The notes under the pieces were generated by a model. It was not told where the DNA came from and made no database searches. It saw only the letters and a list, made by a program, of their open reading frames with translations. A DNA stretch of 40,023 nt, from positions 1 to 40,023 of the forward strand of contig JAUCBJ010000914.1 of assembly GCA_032718475.1 (NCBI GenBank), read 5' to 3'. A program made the position numbers and the translations under genes. Positions 1 to 15,228 of the stretch are shown in pieces. The stretch is from Nemertoderma westbladi. Its lineage: Eukaryota; Xenacoelomorpha; Nemertodermatida; Nemertodermatidae. Numbering within the stretch: position 1 is the first letter of the stretch; the number at the start of each line of letters is the position of its first letter.

Positions 1-118
1 CATAAAGTTATACTGTACTTGTAATACTATACCGCGTCTATCTTAGCGGAAGTTCAGTACATAAAGTTATACTGTACTTGAAATACTATACCGCGTTTAC
101 CTTAGCGGAAGTTCAGTA
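1..118. repeat. 59-bp direct tandem duplication
   Basis: Two adjacent copies of about 59 bp (1-59 and 60-118) differ at only a few positions. Both begin CATAAAGTTATACTGTACTT and end with GCGGAAGTTCAGTA. A third, decayed start of the unit follows near 134. No coding potential is seen. Confidence 0.85.
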
Positions 119-1175
119 CATAGAAAATTTAGTACATAAAGTTATACTGCATATAGGCCTACTTACTACATACAGCTATACAGTATATTCAATACGAGCT
201 TACAGTACCGAGCTTACGGGAAGTAAATCAAACACAAATAGTACAGAATAGTGTATCATACTGTATGTTACGAGACAATAGGGCGAAATGAGAAAATAAA
301 TGTAAAGAAACAAATACAAAAAAAAATAGTGAATGATGAGATGAATGCTCTAAATTGAACTTACTGTATACTTACCCCACGGTAGGACGCTATGGGACAA
401 AGGACTCTCTCACACAGTTGACTCTGCCGGTAACTTATAAACCCTCACGCAAAAACCGGCTAACTGCAGATTAGGGGGTTTTTTGTGAATATGCAAAATT
501 TATTTAGTTTTTTTTTTTATTTGTTTAATACTGTTGGTCCAACTGCTGCAGATCGCGTCGACTCAATCTGCAGCCGTGGTGCTTCCGTATTAAATATTAT
601 GTTACTGGGATAACAAAATTTTGACGAAAAAAAAAAAATTCGGAATAATTTTGAAAAAAAACAAAACTGAAAAAAAATCGATGTATAATTAAACTTTAGT
701 TATTTCCAGCCAAAATACCTGCAATGTAATAATCGATAGCTGTAAAATAATAATTAGGGTCTACAGTATTGTACCGGTACCCTTCTGATTCAGTCAAAAT
801 ATTCCTATTTGTTACTGTATGGGACCCCCGCTGCATGCGTCTATCCCCACTGCCTCAATGTGAAAGATAACGCCGGCCACCGAAATGCCACAGCCACTCT
901 AGCAACCGCTAGCGTAGTAACCCGTTACTTTACGTCCGTCGGCTACCACACACTTCTAATCCAACAAAGGCCCTTCCCAGTGGCACTTGTTTTCCCGAGG
1001 AGAATGGGCAGAAGGGTACAGGGTACATCAATAGCTACGGACAGGATGGCAATTATTTCCCCCTTTGCTTACGCAGGTGGACAATAACATCAATATCAAA
1101 GAATATAATATGTTGTATATTTAGTATTGATTGAAACAAAGGGTTACGTAATTTGTAATATTGATATACACTTAC
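119..1175. other. Intergenic or intronic sequence, no supported gene
   Basis: AT-rich sequence with A/T homopolymers near 500-670. The GC-richer stretch 830-1085 is open in one plus frame, but it lacks a convincing ATG, splice sites or recognisable protein similarity. It may be old transposon or exon debris. Confidence 0.5.
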
Positions 1176-1265
1176 CAACAAATAATTCGTCCGGACGCTA
1201 CCACCCGTTCCTCCTGAATTGCACTGCACTGTAGGCCTTGCGTCTATGAGAAGATCCGCACACAA
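1176..1265 (-). CDS. Possible internal exon (weak candidate)
   Basis: On the minus strand, a TTTAG acceptor precedes position 1265 and a strong GTAAGT-type donor begins at 1175. The 90 nt between are exactly 30 open codons (LCADLLIDARPT...TNYLL). I recognise no family. A chance ORF between two splice-like sites is quite possible. It is not obviously part of the FRS2-like gene or the channel gene. Confidence 0.22.
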
Positions 1266-1802
1266 CTAAATATTACAGCATAAAACTTAACTTAACTAGA
1301 TAATACGGCCACATTGGACTACGTAATACTTGAAATAATAAACAATGGAGGGATGTAAATATTATGTCTGACTGTAAAATACGTTGTAATTGTAAGATTT
1401 TAATAGCACAAGTGTAAATGATAATTTGTAATTTAACTGTCTGAACCTGAACCTGAACCTGAACCTGGTAACAAATAAGAGTAAATTACCATCCCTCCAA
1501 AACTAATTAAAGCTACCAACAGAGTCAACTGAATAACAAGGAGAGAGTGCAAATAAATTGTTGTTACTGCTATTATATAGTATAAGAGTTGACCTCTATA
1601 ATTACTTATTACCATTAGGAACTGAGCAACATAATTGGCTGTAATAATAACGGCATTAATAATCTGATGCAGGGCCAATCAGAGGACGGCTTCTGCTGAA
1701 TAGGTATGTCGAATAGAGTGTACCGTAATATATTGGCATTGTTACTGAACATAATTGGTGTGTAATGTATAAATATAAATTGGATCTGAGATTCATAGAC
1801 GC
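1266..1802. other. AT-rich non-coding stretch before the satellite
   Basis: Contains a short hexamer run (TGAACC, 1442-1467). A minus-strand ORF with hydrophobic residues (1433-1678) is most likely a by-product of AT-rich codons. I see no supported gene. Confidence 0.5.
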
Positions 1803-1861
1803 TCTACCATTACACTTGGATCCGTCCAACATCTCCAATCTTGGATCCGTCCAACATCCAA

Positions 1862-4800
1862 TCTTGGATCTATCCCACTCCAACAATCTTGGATCCGTCC
1901 AACATCTCCAATCTTGGATCCGTCCAACATCTCCAATCTTGGACCCGTCCACCATCCAATCTTGGATCCGCCCAACATCCAATCTTGGATCCGTCCAACA
2001 TCTCCAATCTTGGATCCGTCCAACATCTCCAATCTTGGATCCGTCCAACATCTCCAATGTTGGATCCGTCCAACATCTCCAATCTTGGATCCGTCCAACA
2101 TCTCCAATCTTGGATCCGTCCAACATCTCCAATCTTGGATCCGTCCAACATCCAATCTTGGATCCGCCCAACATCCAATCTTGGATCCGTCCAACATCCA
2201 ATCTTGGATCCGTCCAACATCTCCAATCTTGGATCCGTCCAACATCCAATCTTGGATCCGTTCATCATCCAATCTTGGATCCGTCCACCTATATTTGATC
2301 CGTCCAAACAATCTTGGATCCGTCCATCATCCAATCTTGGATCTGTCCAACAATCTTGGATCCGTCCAACAATCTTGGATCCGTCCAAACAATCTTGGAT
2401 CCGTCCACCATCCAATCTTGGATCTGTCCAACAATCTTGGATCCGTCCAACAATCTTGGATCCGTCCACCATCCAATCTTGGATCTGTCCAACAATCTTG
2501 GATCCGTCCAACAATCTTGGATCCGTCCACCATCCAATCTTGGATGAGTCCAACAATCTTGGACCCGTCCAACATCCAATCTTGGACCCGTCCAAACAAT
2601 CTTGGATCCGTCCATCATCCAATCTTGGATCCGTCCAAACAATCTTGGATCCGTCCACCATCCAATCTTGGATCTGTCCAACAATCTTGGATCCGTCCAA
2701 CAATCTTGGATCCGTCCACCATCCAATCTTGGATCTGTCCAACAATCTTGGATCCGTCCAACAATCTTGGATCCGTCCACCATCCAATCTTGGATCTGTC
2801 CAACAATCTTGGATCCGTCCAACAATCTTGGATCCGTCCAACATCCAATCTTGGATGAGTCCAACAATCTTGGACCCGTCCAACATCCAATCTTGGACCC
2901 GTCCAAACAATCTTGGATCCGTCCAACAATCTTGGACCCGCCCAACATCCAATCTTGGATCTGTCCAACATCCAATCTTGGACCCGTCCAACATCCAATC
3001 TTGGACCCGTCCAACATCCAATCTTGGATCTGTCTAACAATCTTGGATCCGTCCAACAATCTTGGATCCGTCCACCATCCAATCTTGGATCTGTCCAACA
3101 ATCTTGGATCCGTCCAACAATCTTGGATCCGTCCACCATCCAATCTTGGACCCGTCCAAACAATCTTGGATCCGTCCAACAATCTTGGATCCGTCCATCA
3201 TCCAATCTTGGATCTGTCCAACAATCTTGGATCCGTCCACCATCCAATCTTGGATCTGTCCAACAATCTTGGATCCGTCCAACAATCTTGGATCCGTCCA
3301 ACATCCAATCTTGGATGAGTCCAACAATCTTGGACCCGTCCACCATCCAATCTTGGATCTGTCCAACAATCTTGGATCCGTCCACCATCCAATCTTGGAT
3401 CTGTCCAACAATCTTGGATCCGTCCAACAATCTTGGATCCGTCCAACATCCAATCTTGGATGAGTCCAACAATCTTGGACCCGTCCACCATCCAATCTTG
3501 GATCTGTCCAACAATCTTGGATCCGTCCAACAATCTTGGACCCGTCCAACATCCAATCTTGGACCCGTCCAAACAATCTTGGATCCGTCCAACAATCTTG
3601 GACCCGCCCAACATCCAATCTTGGACCCGTCCAACATCCAATCTTGGACCCGTCCAACATCCAATCTTGGACCCGTCCAACATCCAATCTTGGACCCGTC
3701 CAACATCTCCAATCTTGGATCCGTCCAACATCTCCAATCTTGGATCCGTCCAACATCTCCAATCTTGGATCCGTCCAACATCTCCAATCTTGGATCCGTC
3801 CAACATCTCCAATCTTGGATCCGTCCAACATCTCCAATCTTGGATCCGTCCAACATCTCCAATCTTGGATCCGTCCAACATCTCCAATCTTGGATCCGTC
3901 CAACATCCAATCTTGGATCTATCCCACTCCAACAATCTTGGATCCGTCCAACATCTCCAATCTTGGATCCGTCCAACATCTCCAATCTTGGACCCGTCCA
4001 CCATCCAATCTTGGATCCGCCCAACATCCAATCTTGGATCCGTCCAACATCTCCAATCTTGGATCCGTCCAACATCTCCAATCTTGGATCCGTCCAACAT
4101 CTCCAATGTTGGATCCGTCCAACATCTCCAATCTTGGATCCGTCCAACATCTCCAATCTTGGATCCGTCCAACATCTCCAATCTTGGATCCGTCCAACAT
4201 CCAATCTTGGATCCGCCCAACATCCAATCTTGGATCCGTCCAACATCCAATCTTGGATCCGTCCAACATCTCCAATCTTGGATCCGTCCAACATCCAATC
4301 TTGGATCCGTTCATCATCCAATCTTGGATCCGTCCACCTATATTTGATCCGTCCAAACAATCTTGGATCCGTCCATCATCCAATCTTGGATCTGTCCAAC
4401 AATCTTGGATCCGTCCAACAATCTTGGATCCGTCCAAACAATCTTGGATCCGTCCACCATCCAATCTTGGATCTGTCCAACAATCTTGGATCCGTCCAAC
4501 AATCTTGGATCCGTCCACCATCCAATCTTGGATCTGTCCAACAATCTTGGATCCGTCCAACAATCTTGGATCCGTCCACCATCCAATCTTGGATGAGTCC
4601 AACAATCTTGGACCCGTCCAACATCCAATCTTGGACCCGTCCAAACAATCTTGGATCCGTCCATCATCCAATCTTGGATCCGTCCAAACAATCTTGGATC
4701 CGTCCACCATCCAATCTTGGATCTGTCCAACAATCTTGGATCCGTCCAACAATCTTGGATCCGTCCACCATCCAATCTTGGATCTGTCCAACAATCTTGG

Positions 4801-7390
4801 ATCCGTCCAACAATCTTGGATCCGTCCACCATCCAATCTTGGATCTGTCCAACAATCTTGGATCCGTCCAACAATCTTGGTTCCGTCCAACATCCAATCT
4901 TGGATGAGTCCAACAATCTTGGACCCGTCCAACATCCAATCTTGGACCCGTCCAAACAATCTTGGATCCGTCCAACAATCTTGGACCCGCCCAACATCCA
5001 ATCTTGGATCTGTCCAACATCCAATCTTGGACCCGTCCAACATCCAATCTTGGACCCGTCCAACATCCAATCTTGGATCTGTCTAACAATCTTGGATCCG
5101 TCCAACAATCTTGGATCCGTCCACCATCCAATCTTGGATCTGTCCAACAATCTTGGATCCGTCCAACAATCTTGGATCCGTCCACCATCCAATCTTGGAC
5201 CCGTCCAAACAATCTTGGATCCGTCCAACAATCTTGGATCCGTCCATCATCCAATCTTGGATCTGTCCAACAATCTTGGATCCGTCCACCATCCAATCTT
5301 GGATCTGTCCAACAATCTTGGATCCGTCCAACAATCTTGGATCCGTCCAACATCCAATCTTGGATGAGTCCAACAATCTTGGACCCGTCCACCATCCAAT
5401 CTTGGATCTGTCCAACAATCTTGGACCCGTCCACCATCCAATCTTGGATCCGTCCAACATCTCCAATCTTGGATCCGTCCAACATCTCCAATCTTGGATC
5501 CGTCCAACATCTCCAATCTTGGATCCGTCCAACATCTCCAATCTTGGATCCGTCCAACATCTCCAATCTTGGATCCGTCCAACATCTCCAATCTTGGATC
5601 CGTCCAACATCTCCAATCTTGGATCCGTCCAACATCCAATCTTGGATCTATCCCACTCCAACAATCTTGGATCCGTCCAACATCTCCAATCTTGGATCCG
5701 TCCAACATCTCCAATCTTGGACCCGTCCACCATCCAATCTTGGATCCGCCCAACATCCAATCTTGGATCCGTCCAACATCTCCAATCTTGGATCCGTCCA
5801 ACATCTCCAATCTTGGATCCGTCCAACATCTCCAATGTTGGATCCGTCCAACATCTCCAATCTTGGATCCGTCCAACATCTCCAATCTTGGATCCGTCCA
5901 ACATCTCCAATCTTGGATCCGTCCAACATCCAATCTTGGATCCGCCCAACATCCAATCTTGGATCCGTCCAACATCCAATCTTGGATCCGTCCAACATCT
6001 CCAATCTTGGATCCGTCCAACATCCAATCTTGGATCCGTTCATCATCCAATCTTGGATCCGTCCACCTATATTTGATCCGTCCAAACAATCTTGGATCCG
6101 TCCATCATCCAATCTTGGATCTGTCCAACAATCTTGGATCCGTCCAACAATCTTGGATCCGTCCAAACAATCTTGGATCCGTCCACCATCCAATCTTGGA
6201 TCTGTCCAACAATCTTGGATCCGTCCAACAATCTTGGATCCGTCCACCATCCAATCTTGGATCTGTCCAACAATCTTGGATCCGTCCAACAATCTTGGAT
6301 CCGTCCACCATCCAATCTTGGATGAGTCCAACAATCTTGGACCCGTCCAACATCCAATCTTGGACCCGTCCAAACAATCTTGGATCCGTCCATCATCCAA
6401 TCTTGGATCCGTCCAAACAATCTTGGATCCGTCCACCATCCAATCTTGGATCTGTCCAACAATCTTGGATCCGTCCAACAATCTTGGATCCGTCCACCAT
6501 CCAATCTTGGATCTGTCCAACAATCTTGGATCCGTCCAACAATCTTGGATCCGTCCACCATCCAATCTTGGATCTGTCCAACAATCTTGGATCCGTCCAA
6601 CAATCTTGGATCCGTCCAACATCCAATCTTGGATGAGTCCAACAATCTTGGACCCGTCCAACATCCAATCTTGGACCCGTCCAAACAATCTTGGATCCGT
6701 CCAACAATCTTGGACCCGCCCAACATCCAATCTTGGATCTGTCCAACATCCAATCTTGGACCCGTCCAACATCCAATCTTGGACCCGTCCAACATCCAAT
6801 CTTGGATCTGTCTAACAATCTTGGATCCGTCCAACAATCTTGGATCCGTCCACCATCCAATCTTGGATCTGTCCAACAATCTTGGATCCGTCCAACAATC
6901 TTGGATCCGTCCACCATCCAATCTTGGACCCGTCCAAACAATCTTGGATCCGTCCAACAATCTTGGATCCGTCCATCATCCAATCTTGGATCTGTCCAAC
7001 AATCTTGGATCCGTCCACCATCCAATCTTGGATCTGTCCAACAATCTTGGATCCGTCCAACAATCTTGGATCCGTCCAACATCCAATCTTGGATGAGTCC
7101 AACAATCTTGGACCCGTCCACCATCCAATCTTGGATCTGTCCAACAATCTTGGATCCGTCCACCATCCAATCTTGGATCTGTCCAACAATCTTGGATCCG
7201 TCCAACAATCTTGGATCCGTCCAACATCCAATCTTGGATGAGTCCAACAATCTTGGACCCGTCCACCATCCAATCTTGGATCTGTCCAACAATCTTGGAT
7301 CCGTCCAACAATCTTGGACCCGTCCAACATCCAATCTTGGACCCGTCCAAACAATCTTGGATCCGTCCAACAATCTTGGACCCGCCCAAC
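1862..7390. repeat. Higher-order repeat: three copies, offsets 2,049 and 1,729 bp
   Basis: Rare marker variants recur in the same order. GATCTATCCCACTCC occurs near 1,867, 3,916 and 5,645, and the CCACCTATATTTGATCC block near 2,285, 4,334 and 6,063. The spacings are 2,049 and 1,729 bp. The third copy still tracks the first up to about 7,390. The second block lacks about 320 bp, an internal deletion. Near-identity between blocks implies recent segmental amplification. Confidence 0.85.
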
Positions 7391-10300
7391 ATCCAATCTT
7401 GGATCTGTCCAACATCCAATCTTGGACCCGTCCAACATCCAATCTTGGATCTGTCCAACAATCTTGGATCCGTCCAACAATCTTGGATCCGTCCACCATC
7501 CAATCTTGGATCTGTCCAACAATCTTGGATCCGTCCAACAATCTTGGATCCGTCCACCATCCAATCTTGGATGAGTCCAACAATCTTGGATCCGTCCACC
7601 ATCCAATCTTGGATCTGTCCAACAATCTTGGATCCGTCCAACAATCTTGGATCCGTCCACCATCCAATCTTGGACCCGTCCAAACAATCTTGGATCCGTC
7701 CAACAATCTTGGATCTGTCCAACAATCTTGGATCCGTCCAACAATCTTGGATCCGTCCACCATCCAATCTTGGATGAGTCCAACAATCTTGGATCCGTCC
7801 ACCATCCAATCTTGGATCTGTCCAACAATCTTGGATCCGTCCAACAATCTTGGACCCGTCCAACATCCAATCTTGGACCCGTCCAACATCCAATCTTGGA
7901 TCTGTCCAACAATCTTGGATCCGTCCAACAATCTTGGATCCGTCCACCATCCAATCTTGGATCTGTCCAACAATCTTGGATCCGTCCAACAATCTTGGAT
8001 CCGTCCACCATCCAATCTTGGATGAGTCCAACAATCTTGGATCCGTCCACCATCCAATCTTGGATCTGTCCAACAATCTTGGATCTGTCCAACAATCTTG
8101 GATCTGTCCAACAATCTTGGATCCGTCCAACAATCTTGGATCTGTCCAACAATCTTGGATCCGTCCAACAATCTTGGATCCGTCCACCATCCAATCTTGG
8201 ATCCGTCCAACAATCTTGGATCTGTCCAACAATCTTGGATCCGTCCAACAATCTTGGATCTGTCCAACAATCTTGGATCCGTCCAACAATCTTGGATCCG
8301 TCCACCATCCAATCTTGGATCTGTCCAACAATCTTGGATCCGTCCAACAATCTTGGATCCGTCCACCATCCAATCTTGGATGAGTCCAACAATCTTGGAT
8401 CCGTCCACCATCCAATCTTGGATCTGTCCAACAATCTTGGATCCGTCCAACAATCTTGGATCTGTCCAACAATCTTGGATCCGTCCAACAATCTTGGATC
8501 CGTCCACCATCCAATCTTGGATGAGTCCAACAATCTTGGATCCGTCCACCATCCAATCTTGGATCTGTCCAACAATCTTGGATCCGTCCAACAATCTTGG
8601 ACCCGTCCAACATCCAATCTTGGACCCGTCCAAACAATCTTGGATCCGTCCATCATCCAATCTTGGATCTGTCCAACAATCTTGGATCCGTCCACCATCC
8701 AATCTTGGATCTGTCCAACAATCTTGGATCCGTCCAACAATCTTGGATCCGTCCAACATCCAATCTTGGATGAGTCCAACAATCTTGGACCCGTCCACCA
8801 TCCAATCTTGGATCTGTCCAACAATCTTGGATCCGTCCAACAATCTTGGATCCGTCCATCATCCAATCTTGGATCTGTCCAACAATCATGGATCCGTCCA
8901 CCATCCAATCTTGGATCTGTCCAACAATCTTGGATCCGTCCAACAATCTTGGATCCGTCCAACATCCAATCTTGGATGAGTCCAAGAATCTTGGACCCGT
9001 CCACCATCCAATCTTGGATCTGTCCAACAATCTTGGATCCGTCCAACAATCTTGGATCCGTCCACCATCCAATCTTGGATCTGTCCAACAATCTTGGATC
9101 CGTCCAACAATCTTGGATCCGTCCAACATCCAATCTTGGATGAGTCCAACAATCTTGGACCCGTCCACCATCCAATCTTGGATCTGTCCAACAATCTTGG
9201 ATCCGTCCAACAATCTTGGATCCGTCCACCATCCAATCTTGGATCTGTCCAACAATCTTGGATCCGTCCAACAATCTTGGATCCGTCCAACATCCAATCT
9301 TGGATGAGTCCAACAATCTTGGACCCGTCCACCATCCAATCTTGGATCTGTCCAACAATCTTGGATCCGTCCAACAATCTTGGATCTGTCCAACATCCAA
9401 TATTGGACCCGTCCAACATCCAATCTTGGATCTGTCCAACAATCTTGGATCCGTCCAACAATCTTGGATCCGTCCACCATCCAATCTTGGATCTGTCCAA
9501 CAATCTTGGATCCGTCCAACAATCTTGGATCCGTCCATCATCCAATCTTGGATCTGTCCAACAATCTTGGATCCGTCCACCATCCAATCTTGGATCTGTC
9601 CAACAATCTTGGATCCGTCCAACAATCTTGGATCCGTCCAACATCCAATCTTGGATGAGTCCAACAATCTTGGACCCGTCCACCATCCAATCTTGGATCT
9701 GTCCAACAATCTTGGATCCGTCCAACAATCTTGGATCCGTCCACCATCCAATCTTGGATCTGTCCAACAATCTTGGATCCGTCCAACAATCTTGGATCCG
9801 TCCAACATCCAATCTTGGATGAGTCCAACAATCTTGGACCCGTCCACCATCCAATCTTGGATCTGTCCAACAATCTTGGATCCGTCCAACAATCTTGGAT
9901 CCGTCCACCATCCAATCTTGGATGAGTCCAACAATCTTGGACCCGTCCAACATCCAATCTTGGACCCGTCCAAACAATCTTGGATCCGTCCATCATCCAA
10001 TCTTGGATCTGTCCAACAATCTTGGATCCGTCCAACATCCAATCTTGGACCCGTCCAAACAATCTTGGATCCGTCCATCATCCAATCTTGGATCTGTCCA
10101 ACAATCTTGGATCCGTCCACCATCCAATCTTGGATCTGTCCAACAATCTTGGACCCGTCCAACATCCAATCTTGGACCCGTCCAAACAATCTTGGATCCG
10201 TCCATCATCCAATCTTGGATCCGTCCACCATCCAATCTTGGACCCGTCCAACATCCAATCTTGGACCCGTCCAAACAATCTTGGATCCGTCCAACATCCA

Positions 10301-13300
10301 ATCTTGGACCCGTCCAAACAATCTTGGACCCGTCCAAACAATCTTGGATCCGTCCATCATCCAATCTTGGATCTGTCCAACAATCTTGGATCCGTCCAAC
10401 AATCTTGGATCCGTCCAACATCCAATCTTGGATCCGTCCACCATCCAATCTTGGATCTGTCCAACAATCTTGGATCCGTCCAACAATCTTGGATCCGTCC
10501 ACCATCCAATCTTGGATGAGTCCAACAATCTTGGACCCGTCCAACATCCAATCTTGGACCCGTCCAAATAATCTTGGATCCGTCCATCATCCAATCTTGG
10601 ATCTGTCCAACAATCTTGGATCCGTCCATCATCCAATCTTGGATCTGTCCAACAATCTTGGATCCGTCCAACATCCAATCTTGGATCCGTCCACCATCCA
10701 ATCTTGGATCTGTCCAACAATCTTGGATCCGTCCAACAATCTTGGATCCGTCCACCATCCAATCTTGGATGAGTCCAACAATCTTGGACCCGTCCAACAT
10801 CCAATCTTGGACCCGTCCAAACAATCTTGGATCCGTCCATCATCCAATCTTGGATCTGTCCAACAATCTTGGATCCGTCCAACAATCTTGGATCCGTCCA
10901 CCATCCAATCTTGGATCTGTCCAACAATCTTGGATCCGTCCAACAATCTTGGATCCGTCCACCATCCAATCTTGGATCTGTCCAACAATCTTGGATCCGT
11001 CCAACAATCTTGGATCCGTCCACCATCCAATCTTGGATGAGTCCAACAATCTTGGACCCGTCCAACATCCAATCTTGGACCCGTCCAAACAATCTTGGAT
11101 CCGTCCATCATCCAATCTTGGATCTGTCCAACAATCTTGGATCCGTCCAACAATCTTGGATCCGTCCACCATCCAATCTTGGATGAGTCCAACAATCTTG
11201 GACCCGTCCACCATCCAATCTTGGATCTGTCCAACAATCTTGGATCCGTCCAACAATCTTGGATCCGTCCACCATCCAATCTTGGATGAGTCCAACAATC
11301 TTGGACCCGTCCAACATCCAATCTTGGACCCGTCCAAACAATCTTGGATCCGTCCATCATCCAATCTTGGATCTGTCCAACAATCTTGGATCCGTCCATC
11401 ATCCAATCTTGGATCTGTCCAACAATCTTGGATCCGTCCAACAATCTTGGATCCGTCCACCATCCAATCTTGGATGAGTCCAACAATCTTGGACCCGTCC
11501 AACATCCAATCTTGGACCCGTCCAAACAATCTTGGATCCGTCCATCATCCAATCTTGGATCTGTCCAACAATCTTGGATCCGTCCAACAATCTTGGATCC
11601 GTCCACCATCCAATCTTGGATGAGTCCAACAATCTTGGACCCGTCCACCATCCAATCTTGGATCTGTCCAACAATCTTGGATCCGTCCAACAATCTTGGA
11701 TCCGTCCACCATCCAATCTTGGATGAGTCCAACAATCTTGGACCCGTCCAACATCCAATCTTGGACCCGTCCAAACAATCTTGGATCCGTCCATCATCCA
11801 ATCTTGGATCTGTCCAACAATCTTGGACCCATCCAACATCCAATCTTGGATATGTCCAACAATCTTGGATCTGTCCAACAATCTTGGATCCGTCCAAACA
11901 ATCTTGGATCCGTCCATCATCCAATCTTGGATGAGTCCAACAATCTTGGATCCGCCCAACATCCAATCTTGGATCCGTCCAACATCCAATCTTGGATCCG
12001 TCCAACATCCAATCTTGGACCCGTCCAACATCCAATCTTGGATCCGTCCAACAATCTTGGATCCGTCCAAACAATCTTGGATCCGTCCATCATCCAATCT
12101 TGGATCTATCCCACTCCAACAATCTTGGATCCGCCCAACATCCAATCTTGGATCTATCCCACTCCAACAATCTTGGATCCGCCCAACATCCAATCTTAGA
12201 TCCGTCCAACATCTCCAATCTTGGATCCGTCCAACATCCAATCTTGGATCCGTCCAACATCCAATCTTGGATCCGTCCAACATCCAATCTTGGACCCGTC
12301 CAACATCCAATCTTGGATCCGTCCAACAATCTTGGATCCGTGCAAACAATCTTGGATCCGTCCATCATCCAATCTTGGATCTACTCAACTCCAACAATCT
12401 TGGATCCGTCCATCATCCAATCTTGGATCTATCCCACTCCAACAATCTTGGATCCGCCCAACATCCAATCTTGGATCCGTCCAACATCCAATCTTGGATC
12501 CGTCCAACATCCAATCTTGGACCCGTCCAACATCCAATCTTGGATCCGTCCAACAATCTTGGATCCGTCCAACAATCTTGGATCCGTCCACCATCCAATC
12601 TTGGATCTGTCCAACAATCTTGGATCCGTCCAACAATCTTGGATCCGTCCACCATCCAATCTTGGATCTGTCCAACAATCTTGGATCCGTCCAACATCCA
12701 ATCTTGGATCCGTCCAACATCCAATCTTGGATCCGTCCAACATCCAATCTTGGACCCGTCCAACATCCAATCTTGGATCCGTCCAACATCCAATCTTGGA
12801 TCCGTCCAACATCCAATCTTGGACCCGTCCAACATCCAATCTTGGACCCGTCCAACATCCAATCTTGGATCCGTCCAACAATCTTGGATCCGTCCAACAA
12901 TCTTGGATCCGTCCACCATCCAATCTTGGATCTGTCCAACAATCTTGGATCCGTCCAACAATCTTGGATCCGTCCACCATCCAATCTTGGATCTGTCCAA
13001 CAATCTTGGATCCGTCCAACATCCAATCTTGGATCCGTCCAACATCCAATCTTGGACCCGTCCAACATCCAATCTTGGATCCGTCCAACAATCTTGGATC
13101 CGTCCAACAATCTTGGATCCGTCCAACAATCTTGGATCCGTCCACCATCCAATCTTGGATCTGTCCAACAATCTTGGATCCGTCCACCATCCAATCTTGG
13201 ATCTGTCCAACAATCTTGGATCCGTCCACCATCCAATCTTGGATCCGTCCAACATCTCCAATCTTGGATCCGTCCAACATCTCCAATCTTGGATCCGTCC

Positions 13301-13549
13301 AACATCTCCAATCTTGGATCCGTCCAACATCTCCAATCTTGGATCCGTCCAACATCTCCAATCTTGGATCCGTCCAACATCTCCAATCTTGGATCCGTCC
13401 AACATCTCCAATCTTGGATCCGTCCAACATCCAATCTTGGATCTATCCCACTCCAACAATCTTGGATCCGCCCAACATCCAATCTTGGATCCGTCCAACA
13501 TCTCCAATCTTGGATCCGTCCAACATCCAATCTTGGATCCGTCCAACAT

Positions 13550-15080
13550 CCAATCTTGGACCCGTCCAACATCCAATCTTGGATCCGTCCAACAATCTTG
13601 GATCCGTCCAACAATCTTGGATCCGTCCACCATCCAATCTTGGATCTGTCCAACAATCTTGGATCCGTCCAACAATCTTGGATCCGTCCAACAATCTTGG
13701 ATCCGTCCACCATCCAATCTTGGATCCGTCCACCATCCAATCTTGGATCCGTCCAACATCCAATCTTGGATCCGTCCAACATCTCCAATCTTGGATCCGT
13801 CCAACATCCAATCTTGGATCCGTCCAACATCCAATCTTGGACCCGTCCAACATCCAATCTTGGATCCGTCCAACAATCTTGGATCCGTCCAACAATCTTG
13901 GATCCGTCCACCATCCAATCTTGGATCTGTCCAACAATCTTGGATCCGTCCACCATCCAATCTTGGATCTGTCCAACAATCTTGGATCCGTCCACCATCC
14001 AATCTTGGATCCGTCCAACATCTCCAATCTTGGATCCGTCCAACATCTCCAATCTTGGATCCGTCCAACATCTCCAATCTTGGATCCGTCCAACATCCAA
14101 TCTTGGATCGCCCAACATCCAATCTTGGATCCGTCCAACATCCAATCTTGGATCCGTCCAACATCTCCAATCTTGGATCCGTCCAACATCTCCAATCTTG
14201 GATCCGTCCAACATCCAATCTTGGATCCATCCAACATCCAATCTTGGATCCGCCCAACATCCAATCTTGGATCCGTCCAACATCTCCAATCTTGGATCCG
14301 TCCAACATCCAATCTTGGATCCGTCCAACATCCAATCTTGGATCCGTCCAACATCCAATCTTGGATCCGTCCAACATCCAATCTTGGACCCGTCCAACAT
14401 CCAATCTTGGATCCGTCCAACAATCTTGGATCCGTCCAACAATCTTGGATCCGTCCACCATCCAATCTTGGATCTGTCCAACAATCTTGGATCCGTCCAA
14501 CAATCTTGGATCCGTCCAACAATCTTGGATCCGTCCACCATCCAATCTTGGATCCGTCCACCATCCAATCTTGGATCCGTCCAACATCCAATCTTGGATC
14601 CGTCCAACATCTCCAATCTTGGATCCGTCCAACATCCAATCTTGGATCCGTCCAACATCCAATCTTGGACCCGTCCAACATCCAATCTTGGATCCGTCCA
14701 ACAATCTTGGATCCGTCCAACAATCTTGGATCCGTCCACCATCCAATCTTGGATCTGTCCAACAATCTTGGATCCGTCCACCATCCAATCTTGGATCTGT
14801 CCAACAATCTTGGATCCGTCCACCATCCAATCTTGGATCCGTCCAACATCTCCAATCTTGGATCCGTCCAACATCTCCAATCTTGGATCCGTCCAACATC
14901 TCCAATCTTGGATCCGTCCAACATCCAATCTTGGATCGCCCAACATCCAATCTTGGATCCGTCCAACATCCAATCTTGGATCCGTCCAACATCTCCAATC
15001 TTGGATCCGTCCAACATCTCCAATCTTGGATCCGTCCAACATCCAATCTTGGATCCATCCAACATCCAATCTTGGATCCG
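13550..15080. repeat. Higher-order repeat at the right end, period 828 bp
   Basis: Rare variants recur 828 bp apart: the shortened GGATCGCCC near 14,105 and 14,933, and GGATCCATCC at 14,223 and 15,051. A second amplification event of different unit size therefore occurred at the right edge of the array. Confidence 0.75.
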
Positions 15081-15228
15081 CCCAACATCCAATCTTGGAT
15101 CCGTCCAACATCTCCAATCTTGGATCCGTCCAACATCCAATCTTGGATCCGTCCAACATCCAATCTTGGATCCGTCCAACATCCAATCTTGGATCCGCCC
15201 AACATCCAATCTTGGATCCGCCCAACAT

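Noticed and set aside
1433-1678. Hydrophobic minus-strand ORF as a membrane protein
   Set aside because: AT-rich DNA gives Ile/Leu/Tyr/Phe-rich translations by chance. It ends in a simple hexamer repeat and shows no family motif.
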